Of a stretch of 64,000 nucleotides of DNA, positions 25,151-37,612 are shown one piece after another (the first letter of the stretch is position 1; every line of letters begins with the position of its first letter). A model generated the notes under the pieces. The model saw only the letters and a program-made list of their open reading frames with translations, did no database searches and was not told where the DNA came from. The stretch lies in contig VZTI01003270.1 of the NCBI GenBank assembly GCA_013397865.1, forward strand, positions 316,984 through 380,983. The letters run 5' to 3'. A program made the translations under genes and the position numbers. This stretch comes from Struthidea cinerea. Lineage: Eukaryota; Chordata; Aves; Passeriformes; Corcoracidae.

Positions 25151-28100
25151 CAGCCCCTTTTCTGGGGTGCACAGATACGATTGTCACCACAGTGAGGTCT
25201 CTGAAACATACATAAATCACATGCAGCCACTGCTGATTGCATTGTGTTTCACACAACTTATACATAGACAGAAAGACACCAGTTTCCTTTCAGTAAAGGA
25301 AGGCTGTGGAACTACTACATGTTTTAAAAGGTTGTGTGTAAGTACAGATCTCTTTTCAAACATGACAAACCTAATTTTGAGACATAGGAAATAAGCCTGA
25401 TGGGGTCATAGGGGACCGAAGGTGTGACCTTCTCAGCAACTGAATATGCAGAGCTTAGACTGGACTAAGTCACTGATTATGGGGCTTATTGTAGCATTAT
25501 CTTAGGCTGTAAGAGAAATGGAAAAATCCACACATCTGCTCAATTGTACTTGAGTTTGAGGGAATGTGAAGACCTCATTTAACTACCTGTACTTGCTACT
25601 GACAAATTTCAGCAGAGGTCTGACAGGGAGAAAAGAAGGGTTTGTTTAAATATACTTCCTCAGCATAGTGTCCAACTGCTTTTAGATTGTTCTAAGCAAG
25701 AGATCCAGGAGTGAGCGTTTTTCTCGCAACTCACTTCAATTCCGAAAGGTTAATTTGCATTTTCATTATCATAATTGACAACTTAATTTGTTGCAGATGT
25801 TTTAAAGAAAACTTAGAAATAGTAACAGAAAAAAAAAAGTTAAAAAATCAGCTCCTAAGCAATATAGTTTTAAAACTTTCTGAAGAAGGCAACAATCGTA
25901 AATTTCCTTGTCTTTCAATAGTTTTCTTTTCTGATTGTCTTCAAGAAACTAATATAGCTCTGTCAAAGAAAAAGCAAGAAACTGACTGAGGAACCAAAAT
26001 AAATACTGAAACTATGATGAAAAGTGTATTTTGAGTTGAATTTTTAAAGAACATCTCTCTCTGAAGCTGCTGTATCTGCTGCCATAGTGCTCTGTGCTAA
26101 CATGGCAGAAAATAGTCAGGATGAGAAGGTACAACTAGTTTATCCTATTCTAAGAATTCATTAAAATTCCAAAATGAGAACACACATAGAAAAATGTTCT
26201 TATCCACTTCTAGTGGTTTCAGAAGGATTGGTCATAGCACAACTGCTTAAGATGATTCTTTTCTTGAAATCCACACCCAAACGACAAAGACAATGAAATA
26301 TTGCAGTTTATCCAACAGCCAGACAATCCACTTTACTCAGCTTCCTACCCAACTCCTTGCACACCACTCTTGCTGCAGTATCAGCTCAGCGCAGTCTGGT
26401 GTTTCCATGAAATTGCATGTGGATTGCTGGGGTTGCTTTAGTTATAGCAATCTACCATTTAACTAACAATTACTGAGCAGAGGTGCTATGTGAATTCTTA
26501 AATGATGGTTAAATAACTGTGAAAGGTCCATATTCAAGCTTAATAAATTCAGATCAAAACTACTTGTTTAGAAGGAACAGTCTAATTTACTGATAAAAAC
26601 TGAATCAGCTTTGAAGTAAGCTTAAATCAAATTTAAAATATTGACAAATGTGCCAGTTAAGGAATCAATGCATATTCGGTTTGGTAACCTTGAATATCTG
26701 CCCCAAAAAGCAAGACAAATATGATCTACATTTTAGACCAAATCCAGAAGAGCAAACCAAGAGTAAGTTATTGTATTTGTACATCCGTGTCCCTCATAGT
26801 CATTTTTATTGTAATGTTGTACTAACTATTAAGATTTCCGTAAGTATTCTGAGACACATCAGTCTATTCCGTGAGCTCAGAATTATCCCTGCCGCCTGAA
26901 AGTTCTTGTTTGGTCTTGTAGTTAGGCCCACAGAGCAAGGCTGTGCTAAATAGCAGACCAAAGCTAGATATGTGGTCCTCGTTTCACACCCTAAAGCCCT
27001 AACAGGACATTGAAATGTGACCCTGTGATAACCAGACATAGCTAGTTACTTGTCTCCCACTGATCTATGTTCCTGGCATTACACCAGCCCAATGACAATT
27101 TTTTTTCATACCAGATAAAACGGAATGTATCCATACAATCATGTCTGGGATATAGTTTTCAAAGTTCTTACGCCTTAAAATATTTTTAAAACCTTTTTCT
27201 GCAACAAAGACGAAGTTGAATAAGCTTAACAGCTTCAGAAGTTCAATTTTTCCTCTGAAAAAAAAAACCAAACCCAACCCAAACACAAAACAATTTAGCT
27301 AAAATGGGTGATCTGCCAAATTTGGAGCATGCACTTTGCAGCTCTGTTGAAAAACCAAGATTATTTTTTAAGACAAATTTTTCTTTTACACTAGAAAGTC
27401 TCATGTTATTTTAATACCTATTCATTTCTGTTTCCCAGTGGTACAGAAACACATGGAAATGAAAAATATAAGAGGCAGTCTGGGAAATTTATTCCTATTC
27501 AGAAAATGTATTGGAGTGGCTTCCAGTCAAATTATACACAGGGTTGCATGTAGGAAGGATAGTGGGAATTCTTTTAGCCTCAACAATTTCTCTTTATCTG
27601 TTTATCTGTGATTCAGCTACTTCTCTGGTAATTGACCTGCAATTTCTTTCTGCCTGTATTAATAATATCTATTATATGTTTGATGTACCCTTTCATAATG
27701 TAAAGGAATCACAATTTATCCTTTAGGACAACAACAATGAAATTAATGTATTTGCTTTACTTCTTTAATTTAAATACCTTGAAATATCTTACCATGCCCA
27801 GTTATCCCTATACAATACTGGAGAAAAGTAGCTCTTATCCTTCCAGGTTAAAACCATTTCCTCCCTATATTCAGACTTTTTTTGCAATTTGGAACTAGTT
27901 TATTTGAATATCCTTCCTGAAACAATTCCAAGAAACTACGTGAGTCTGTTCTATATGCTAAAAAACAAAACCAAACACCCCCACACACTCCCACGCCTCC
28001 CCAAGAAGACAAGACAAGGAAACATTTAGCAGGATGTTCCAGATTAACTTCAAACTTTCATCCTATGAAGAGCAGCAATCATGAACACAAGCCAACTAAG

Positions 28101-28206
28101 CTACATTTCTCCTGTTTGTGTTAGTGAAACTGAAGCTGCCGTCTCCTAACACTCTAAATCACTTATCGCTATGTAGTTTTTGCTTTTAGAAAATAACTTT
28201 TTAAGC

Positions 28207-28209
<3 letters not shown>

Positions 28210-28248
<39 letters not shown>
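28210..28248 (+). repeat. (TAA)13 microsatellite
   Basis: Thirteen uninterrupted TAA units, 39 bp, followed by CAGTAATATTATT. It is probably length-variable between individuals. Confidence 0.97.
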
Positions 28249-28250
<2 letters not shown>

Positions 28251-29182
28251 GTAATATTATTTAGGGAAAAGGTTTCATTAATAAAGACAGACGTAGAGAA
28301 AAACTATGAGAAAAACGTGGTCTAGACATATGTCTATAAACTCTAACTATACAATAAAAGAGAAATGATACTCAGCACCCATGGATCTATTGAGCCCATG
28401 GATCTCTAGGGTCCTGTTACACTGGTTGAAATCCTGTCAGTATCTCAAACTTAGTGTCACCTGTTTGAAGATCACGTGAATGTGGCCATAGCAATATGCG
28501 GAATAAGCACCCTGAAGCAGCTGGATATAGCTAAAAGAAGCTGGGAAGTGTGCATCATGGGCTGCTGTCTTCCGTGCCTCATGCATCTTGACTATGAAAA
28601 ACTCCTTAGAAATGTCTTGCCATAGGAGTCAAATATTTGGTGGTGCAACTTGAAATTTCCTGTAGTCTGTGCAGTTACTTAATGACCAGAAATATTCTTT
28701 GTGTGACAATACTTACTTGAACATAAATTTTACTTTTCCACTTTTTGAAAGTCATTGTTATTGTGTTAATGTATAGCGGCAGTTGAGAAGAAATCACTTG
28801 GCTCATTTAGACATCTGAGCATTTTACTGGTGGGATTTATGCAGCCTGTCTACCTTGTCGTGAATATAAATATTTTTATTACAGCTTCAGCAATAAGGGA
28901 TAAAAACTTCAATATAAGAAAAAGCAGAAAAAGCAGTGTCATACTGAGTGCAAATAACAGTTTAGGACCCTGAATTTCCTCTATGGAGCCTTGTAACCTA
29001 CTTACATAAAATCAATAACACTAATATAAACATGGTCTCAATGTGTCATTATTCAAATATATTCTTGTAGGTTTGATGATAGACACACTAAATCATTACA
29101 TGGAAATTAACATATATATATTATATGAATTTATGCTAAGTTTCATTCTTTGGGACCAACAGAATAGGAAAGAAAGACTTAC

Positions 29183-29416
29183 CATTCTTCTTATAGAACA
29201 TGATTTCTCCTTTAAATTCTATCTTTTCCTCCAACGATTTCTCAATTTGAAGAATCATCTGCTCATTTGTTTCAGCACCAAGTAAAAATTTGCAGCTGCA
29301 GCTCTTCTGCATGACTTCAGTCCGTGCAAATCCAGCAAGCTCACAGAAGCCATCAGAGCAGTAAACAATGGGGAATCCTTTAGCCACCTGAGCATTTGCA
29401 AGGATGAAGTTACTAT
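29183..29416 (-). CDS. KCNH8: KCNH8 coding exon (numbered 2): PAS (eag) domain, first part
   Basis: This internal exon encodes the start of the N-terminal PAS (eag) domain of the ELK-type voltage-gated K+ channel Kv12.1. The minus strand reads NFILANAQVAKGFPIVYC, then GFCELAGF and EVMQKSCSCKF, and ends in GEIMFYKKN. From memory this matches KCNH8 more closely than KCNH3, KCNH4 or the ERG and EAG paralogues. The acceptor is a pyrimidine-rich tract ending in TGCAG just above 29416, and the donor is GTAAGT from 29182 downward. The 234 bp hold the last two bases of one codon (His, about residue 26 in the family), 77 full codons, and the first base of a Gly codon, so the phase continues exactly into the exon at 14300-14431. 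In the family this domain folds on the cytoplasmic side and shapes channel gating through contact with the C-terminal cyclic-nucleotide-binding-like domain. No stop or frameshift is present. Confidence 0.95.
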
Positions 29417-32400
29417 CTGCAGAAGAACACAAAAGTAAAATATGAATTAAAGTCTAAATTCTATACCTCTTGGCATAGTACTTTCTTTAGCAGCATAAGA
29501 AGGCACAACTGGACAGACATTTAAAAACAAAGTCCCAACTGCCTGCAAACAAGCATCTAACTTCTGGTTTCAGACTATTCTTAAATTAAGTCTAATAGTC
29601 CACAGATCATCATACAATAGTTCTTCATGGCTTTGTACAGTTTGCCTCACTGTCTGCCCCCAAGGAATACTGTATGATGGCTGCCTCTGAGGTAGATATC
29701 AACACATTAAAACAACCATTTGACCAAAGACTGGTGAAAAATATCGAGATTTTGGAGAAATTTGAAACTTTATGTTATGCTGCCACTCAGACTACTCTGC
29801 AGTCTGAACGGCTGATGTAGATGCAGCTACATCATAAAAACCCCAAAAATCTCCATGGTCTCACTAAGACAATGTTGACCTATATCAGCACTCAAACTAA
29901 TTTATTCTATATAGTTTTGCGAGGGAATCCTTAAAAGCGCAGTTGAACGACATGCCAGGCTACGTGGAATGAGGGACATTCTAGACTACATGAAATTATT
30001 TGTCCTTTGTGGGGTGTGGGGTTGATTTCGTTGAGGGTTTTTTTTGGTATGGTTGGTTGTTTGTTTTTTGTTTTCTTTGTTTTTGCTTTTTAGGAAAAAA
30101 GATTAAATATTTCATCCAAAATCAGTCATCTGTCTTTCGGAGCCCCACCATACTTCTCCCATATGAAACAGACACATCAAAGATTCACCATTTGGTTATA
30201 CTTAATGATCTTTATAATTTTTCAGTGTGTTTAAGCTGCAACTGTCGTGTATGATACATTCAAGAGTAGCATGTTGACGTGGACATCAATCAACAAAATG
30301 TGGTGTTCTAATTTGATTTCAAATCTTTGCCAAATCTAAAAGCTGAACCTATTGACAGACTAACAGCTCATTCCCATCCATTGCTGAAATGTTTTTGAAG
30401 GCTTTGAGCCTCAGATCTCCATCTTCAGCCTATGCCAACAACTCCAACAACTCTGGCCCTTTACAGTCTTTTCAGTTATCAGGGAGACCTTCTCCAGAGC
30501 ACATATGAACTTTTCATACAGGTTTTTTGCCTGTGTTTCCTTATCTTGAAGTGAAAAAAAAAAAATTTTTATGTGTAGAATCCGTCTACATTTCACATTG
30601 AGGGAGAAAAGACTATTTTTTGCCTACTGCTTGTTAAGGAATGTTTACCTTATAGCTTGCTAGCAGGAGCTTAGGAGCAGTCTAGTCCCAAGACAGATAC
30701 CTCTCATTTTTAAGACTTATGTGCAAATGAATCCATGTGTACGTATTAAGGGGAAATACTATTAACCAACCCATAATCCCTTGATAAATATTCATTAATT
30801 TGAAGAGAAAGAAATGAATTATTTTAATGGAAAACTCAGGTTGATATACCTAATCCCCACACTGGGATATATTATTTATGATTGGGAAGGGAAGGACCGA
30901 ATTCTTAAACTAAAATAGAGGAAAAAATAGGTCTGTTTTTCAGTCTGAACCATCACAAGAGTTCTACATCTGTGAAATCCCAACAACTTCAGCTATGTTA
31001 CTCTTTAATTACCCAAGGGATAAAATACTAAGTCTTATACTGCTAAGATTTCAGTATTTTAAAGGCAACGGAGTTTTATTAAATGATCAATTTGCTCTCA
31101 AGACTTTCCTTCAGTTACCCACATTTTGTTTCAATTTAATTAAATTCTTTCAATAAATGATTGTTATGTTAAAACAGTCTTTTCCCATTTACCAAATAAT
31201 GTGTTTTTAAAATGCATCCTGGTTCAGTGCAGTGCTTGACTTAGCCTGTCATTTTTATTTGCCTAACTGGGGAATAAGTATCATTACCATTCATGAACTA
31301 ACATGCTGCCTCCCCCTGTCAACACAAAACTAAATCCCCACACTGCCAAAAGAATTAAAATCATAGCTTGCAGTGCATAATGACCATGTCACAGTGCAAG
31401 ACCTGCAGATCATTCATACCAAATATATTTGTAGTTAGAAAATTAATTTACTTCTCTGTTTCTTGTTGTTTAAAATACAATTATGTGATGCAAAGGCTGC
31501 TGGGGGGTTTTGCTTTTCTTTATAATTCTAATTGTTCACAATTGTATGAAGCAGAATATGGAACAACAAAAGGAAAAAAGGTAGAGAGAATGTGCAGTAG
31601 TGAATGAATATCATTATGAACAGGAATACACTGGAGCTTACCAAGCATGCCATGATTTTATGAAAAATGTAAGGTGGATGAACTCTATTGTCGTTCACAC
31701 CAAAATAAGCCCAGAACAATTGCAGTTACTTTAATATTCATGGAATAAACCAGTTTACTCATGAAAACCACTCCAGTACCAGCTGCAATAAGAGCCAATC
31801 TTTCTCCTAATATCAGCAGATGTCTGATAAGGCTTGGAAGCCTAATTTTACTGAACTTCTTGAGGACAACAGCAAAGCATCAGCATCAGGAAAATACAAT
31901 CAGAACTATATTTGCTGTTTTTCTTGAGCTTGAAGTTCAAATAAAATTATGAGAGATGCACCTATAATCCCAAACTAGTACACTAAGGGACATATTTAAA
32001 TAATTTGTTAAAAAAATTTCTTGTCATACCAAAAAGGATCAAGAAACATTACGCCCAATAATTACATGTATCATTCAATTCTTCAGTAACATTTATTAAG
32101 TGATTAATATTTACCTATCACATAAGGCAAATTAAAAAAAAACAAAAAACCAAACAAACCCATACCTTAAAATATTCTGGTTAAAAGTATACTTAGTTCT
32201 GTAATTTCTTTTTATAGCTTCAAAACTTTAATATCACTTGCTATTACATATGCATGTAAAACATCACAAAATATTTCAAAAAAACAAGTACTGAGGGTGA
32301 AATTTCTATCATTCAGGCTTTGTTGTGACACAACAAACCCAGCATTTAATTTCATGATCTTCAATGATAGCTAGCTGGGTTTTAAATCCTAGAGTAAGAT

Positions 32401-33025
32401 AAATGACATTTTCTTTTAGAAACCTATGGACTGGAAGAAAACACATTTAATTATTTTTGAACTTACAGTAGAAAAGTTGCAATGAGTGATACAAACCCAT
32501 TGGTCTGTGTATTTTGGTAAATGTTTGTGTGTAGATTGCAACACTTCCATAATAATATAGAAGGTGTTGAATTCCATGTTATTTTTCAGCACATTGGCCT
32601 GAATGTTAAGTTATTTTATTCAGGTTGATTGATCAGAAGACAATATTAGATTACTGGTAGATGTTTCTTTTAAATGTTATTTTTAGATAAGAAAATACAT
32701 CCAAGCTAAATACTTGATCTATTGAGAAAGAGAGAAATGCCCCTGAGCTTTGGGGCATTTGGAACAACAGAGTAGAGCTGCTGAAAACCTGCATAAGAAT
32801 GAACAGATTTGGACTCTTGAGGAATAAATCTGGTGCCGGTAGTTCAATTTGCCAACTGCACACTGAGATGCAGGTTGAGCTCTGGGTGGGAGCCTGAGGC
32901 AAGAGAGCGTGTACTGCCAACCCTTTGGTTAGCAAAGGGCACAAAGATGGGTGGATGGACTCTGAGAGACACAGCCGGAGCAGAGGACTCAGGAGAGAGA
33001 CTTGTGTGAGAAGAGGCTGTGAGGA

Positions 33026-33032
33026 TATAAAA
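33026..33032 (+). promoter_or_regulatory. TATA box of the candidate LTR
   Basis: TATAAAA followed by GCCCAGGGG lies about 75 bp ahead of the AATAAA signal, a normal U3/R spacing in LTRs. A start site would be expected about 25-30 bp further on. Any activity would oppose KCNH8 transcription. Confidence 0.5.
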
Positions 33033-33105
33033 GCCCAGGGGTTCCTTCGGTGAGGGTCCACCTTGGAGGCACGAGCTCAGGCTGTTTCTGGGTTGCTGTG
33101 CCATG

Positions 33106-33111
33106 AATAAA
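33106..33111 (+). terminator. Polyadenylation signal of the candidate LTR
   Basis: AATAAA within CCATGAATAAATGGCTTTAT lies downstream of the TATA box and would mark the R/U5 side of the LTR. Confidence 0.5.
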
Positions 33112-36100
33112 TGGCTTTATGGAATGAGTCATCTGAGGCTCTGCTCTGGGAAAGCTGGGGTGGATCAGGGAGGGAAACCTGGTCTGACTGTGTGAGTGTG
33201 GGATGTGCAGGGAGTCAAGCAGGCACCTATCAGGTCACTGGAGCCACCCACAGCAAAGGGACCTCAGTCCCAGCAGTGAAAGCCTCTGAACTGGGAGTGT
33301 GACTGGCAGAGAGTCCAGAGAATGGGCAGACTGGATGTTTTCTTAACTGTTTGACCCTAGGTTTCGGCTCAGAAATTAAGTGCTGCAAGTCTCTGCAAAA
33401 TAAATAAAAAAAATTCAAGTCGGATAATTATATATTAGCTTTGGATAAAAATGTTGATTGTATGTCCAAGCCTGCACAAGTTGTGTAAAGGATGATTTAA
33501 AAGTGCTTCTGTTAAGGTGGGACAAGAAGTGTAGATACAAAATATCAACATTCACAAGGTTTTCCTTTAGCAGCAAGTCAGCAGAGATGGATGAAAGTGA
33601 GAGAGGTCCCTGGCTAGTCAATGCAACTTAAAAGCAGATTTTTTCAATTGTTATTTTTTTATTTTAAGCTCATTTTCTATGAAGCTCAAATTACTTTTTC
33701 ACATGAAATTGGAGGAAGACTATTAGGAGCTTGCACACCTGCATTCATTTCAGAAGTAGAACATACTGGAGAGGATAGGATATTGATCAACAGAAGACTC
33801 ATGTGGTTTCCAGAAATCTCTACCAGAAACACAGCATAAAGCCAGAGACAATCAAATAGGATGAACCAGAACCATGCTAACTATACCTTCAATCACAGGC
33901 TTAGACAGTGTTGCCCTGTTTCAATGACTTGATACCCAAAAATTATAACCAGAGTAATGGAAGAAATTTAGATCTTTTGCCATCTGATACAGAGAATCTT
34001 ATTCTCTAAACATCCCGTGACAGAGTTTTAGAATTGAGATAATTAAAGGAAAAGGTGTTATGCAATACCCTTTCTCCTAATTAATGCCCACAATTTATCT
34101 GAATGTTTGTAATGACACTGTGTTACATTTTTACTCTGCACTCCCTTCATAAATCCTACTGTCACATCTAGCAAAAATGACAAAAGGGTTTTTGCTTTAA
34201 TACTGCAGCTATGTGTGCTATAAATCTCATCATTGTGCCTCCCCAGTTCGTTTAAAAGTTCTTTTCAATCAAAGTTCAGAAGGTTTCATGAAGAGAATAC
34301 CTATCTGACTTCTTTTGCAACTGAGCAAAGCCAACAACCATTCTAATTTTAAATATAAATTATTTTAGAATTAAAGGGGAATAAAAAATCCTAGAAAAGA
34401 AAAAATCTTTAGCAATCAAGGAAGCTGCATTAATTAAACAAGTGGCTCACACAGTTACTCTATTGATTGTAGAACAATCCACAATTCTTCTGGGTAAAAG
34501 GATTTACTACACTTAGATTTGATCCCGCAGTTTGTACACAGGCAACTTAACAAGGGAAATCTCATTCCAGGTTCATGCAAATTACTGTGATGGAGAACAT
34601 GACCACATTAACAGTTAAGATTACTGATTAATTGAATGATTAAAGTAGCATATGAAAACATTTAGCTTTATGTCAGCACATTTAGATGCAAGTGAATTTA
34701 ATTAGAGCTCAAAATAATTTGCCAGCTAGTGTCTTTTGAATCTGATCGAGACCAAGATGATTTTTGTAATCCATACACTTCCAAATATTAAAATTCCTCT
34801 TGAAAAATCTCAATACTGTTGACTGGGTCACAAATGCGAGGTGAAGATTTATCTAGATCTAAGAAAGTCAGAAAGAAAGCTGATTATACAGATACTTCCT
34901 CCCACTCTTCTGTAAAAATGAATTCATATTCCAATGAATTTACAGTAGTACAGTGGAAGGTAGAACTATTGCATTATAAAGTACAGGCATGGACTGATGA
35001 ACAAAAGGCCTATCACTGTAAATCACTGTAACCTTTATAACTGATTTAATCAGCCAACTCATTTCATTATGAGGATATGTATTTATAAAATTGGCTAACA
35101 AGTACAAATTTAGAGTACAAAACAGTATTTGAAGTAGCCAGCCCTATGGACTCAGCTCAAGGAGTAAGCTTCCATAGCTCCCACTTGACCTGAACTGACA
35201 GGAATAATTTCCTGTAAGTAGAAAAGTTCTGAATTCAGCAGCTAAGAACTAAACCTTTCATTTTGTATTTACAAAAATATTTAGTCTGACAGTGAAAATG
35301 CTTTACTGTATACAATATTTATAGCTACAAGAAGAGTTAATCTGCAGTGCAGTTCAGCTTGGAGATATCTAAGAAAAATTTGGGCATCTGGTTGCTGAAT
35401 CATCCCCCAGTCTTATTGATAAACACAGATCATAAGCCATTTAAGAGACTTGGTGTTTAACGATCTTGAACCCAGCTTTCATTGCCATTAGTGCATCAGG
35501 TCAATACTGGAATAATGACTGCAGCTTTCTGCATGACCAATAAAATTACCCATTCCTAGAAGAAAGCAGACCAAAAAGCCAGACTGTATCAGAGAGAAAC
35601 AAAGTGAAAAACAAAACCAGTAGCGAACCTCATGGTACAATGGGCTTCTGGCATCTTAGTGAGGAAAAAATCATTTGTTCCTCCATTAGAAATCTTTTTG
35701 CATGCTCCTATTGCTTTTCTAATCTCAGTATAATTTGCATCTACCTGAACTCTAAAATATAAGACTGAGAAGGACTTTGTTGAAATAGTAGCACTGCTGT
35801 GACTACCCATTTATCATCACAGAGCACCTTTCAAATTATCAGTACAATTGTAAAGTGTGAACTATAGTAAAAGAGAAAAACTTTCAGCAGAGATGACTTT
35901 TAAATTCTTCAAAATTAAGCTACACTAGCAGAAGTAAATAGCTACATCATTTCCTCAGAAGCAAATATGAATTAGTCTAAAATATATCTTTGATCTTTTC
36001 TTTATATTTATCTGGAATTACAAATTCATGTATGCCAGTTGAATCAAGGTTGCAATGAAATATTTCTCTTCCCACCCTTAAGCTTCGTTGATACTGACCA

Positions 36101-37515
36101 AATTTTATTTTTCAGTAAAAAAACTATTACATTCTATTTGATGAGCAGTATTTGTGTTATTGATTGTGCAGCGACTGCCAGTACACTGTGCAGATGTAAC
36201 TAAAAGAGCTGTATTGCAGTTGTCAAATATTTACATGCCAGTTTTATAGGCATTGAAGTGCTGCAAGTAAAACAGCACATGGCACTGGAAAAAAAAAAAG
36301 AAAACAAACCCAAAACAGAAAAAAGAAGACATTAACAATCAGGAGACACTGTAACTCGTGAGTCACCAGCATGTTGTGACAATGTGCAGTGTCATCCAGG
36401 AGTTACTTGCTGGGTGCTTGTTTTTCTGATAGAACTGAACCCTATATCCCTCATGAGGGAGTTCAGCTGCTGTTCAGTGTATTTTGTGAGTGCCCACTGC
36501 GGAGCAGAGTGCACAGGTTCACATATCCAGGGGAAGCATATTTTGCAATTTCTCAGATAAAATACATGGAAATTTTAAGTTCATCCACCAGGCAGAAATG
36601 CCATTTGTGTAACCCAGCTATATTTGATTTGCTGTTTGGGTTTTTTCCCAACTGTTCTATTTATTTAATTCACCTGGAATTTAGAAATGGAATTGCTATA
36701 AATCAAACTAACACATAGGGTTCTCATAAGCTCAAATCATATAGCCCAATGATTTAAGAGCCTGGGACCATGACTTGCTTTCGAGTGTTCAGCTGAGAGA
36801 AAGGTCTGCAGACAACACTCTTCTTGAAAAGAAATATTTTCAAAGACAAGAGCCACATCATCAACTAATATTTTTTAATATGACCCTTCCTTACCTTCCT
36901 TTATCACTTGTCTGAAATAGGAATGAAATAAGGAGTTGAAAAGTGTTATATTTATAGCTATACTAAGCACTATGCCATCTACTCACAATTGCTGCTCAGT
37001 TTGCAGACATACTGAATTTTCATCATTGCATAATATTTTGTGGTTTTAGTATCCTACACTTGCCTGTGCCACGAAACAGGCCTGGTGAACCTGTTTAAAA
37101 TGCTACTGCAGTGGATAACCCTTTGAATATTTGCACTCAATGTGCACAATGCTACTGATACTGCAACATATGAGCAGCCATATGTTACAGATGCTGCTTT
37201 CAGAGCTAGTGGAAGAATACAGGGGAAATATTTACCAGACATTATTCTTGCACAACTGAGAGGAAGAAAATAAGCTAGACATTTTTAAGCCAGTGTGAAA
37301 AGGCTTTGAAAGGTCATGTTCCTGGGTCTTTGAAATCTAATGCTCCTTTCTTCTTATGAGACTGTGTTAATTATGGAGTGGTAGCTCAGGGGCTTGGAAA
37401 ATACCTTGACACCATCTATACTGGAAACAAGAAACTGAATTTCTTTTACAGCGTGATGACGCGGAGTTCGAGAACTATTTACCTACCATTGGGAAAGTTT
37501 CATCTTATCATTTGA

Positions 37516-37612
37516 AATGAAGTGGATATGGTCTGGAAGACTCAAAGTATCTGGAATTTTTGCAGCAAAGGAGCACATATATGAATATACAGCGAAATTG
37601 CCAGGATTTTGA
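37516..37612 (+). repeat. Dispersed repeat, copy A
   Basis: This stretch shares about 80% identity with 39404-39494, judged by eye. Shared blocks are GAAATGAA, TCTGGAAGA, TCTGGAA or GCTGGAA, GCAGYAAAGGAG (Y = C or T), ACATA, and GTGAAATTGCCAGGGTTTTGA or its near form. I do not recognise the family. Both copies are on the same strand, 1.9 kb apart. Confidence 0.65.

Larger units (their letters stand above)
14432..29182 (-). other. KCNH8: KCNH8 intron 2 (complete, 14751 bp)
   Basis: This intron is bounded by a GTAAGT donor at its high-coordinate end and a TTTCAG acceptor at its low-coordinate end, seen on the minus strand. It is AT-rich and carries no further exon I can recognise. I saw no CR1 fragment in it. 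It holds a TA-rich alternating tract near 21.4 kb, a long purine tract near 23.7 kb, a (TAA)13 microsatellite at 28.2 kb, a small 21-bp-period duplication at 21.84 kb, a hairpin palindrome at 25.13 kb and several A/C-rich tracts (21.04, 27.26, 27.96 kb). Short ATG-to-stop frames are scattered on both strands, at the density expected by chance. Confidence 0.88.
32738..33371 (+). mobile_element. Candidate single LTR of an endogenous retrovirus
   Basis: This 634-bp block is richer in GC than its surroundings and has the order expected of a retroviral long terminal repeat: TG at the start, a TATA box (TATAAAA, 33026-33032), a polyadenylation signal (AATAAA, 33106-33111), a downstream U5-like part, and CA at the end. 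The four bases GAAA occur on both sides (32734-32737 and 33372-33375), as a target-site duplication would. A 14-base purine run ends immediately before the TG, like a polypurine tract. No primer-binding site or viral gene is seen next to it. It may be a solo LTR or the 3' LTR of a deleted provirus. The exact borders are inferred. Confidence 0.55.

Noticed and set aside
29417..29432. In-frame extension of the exon at 29183-29416 upstream of its acceptor as an alternative protein start
   Set aside because: The codon at 29430-29432 is TTG, not ATG, and the stretch is the pyrimidine-rich acceptor tract ending in CAG.
32651..33302. Frames of 63-136 codons as genes
   Set aside because: They overlap the candidate LTR, which has regulatory rather than coding structure, and no viral protein motif is present.
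33026..33371. Promoter of KCNH8
   Set aside because: The TATA box points to the plus strand, away from the gene, and fits an LTR context.
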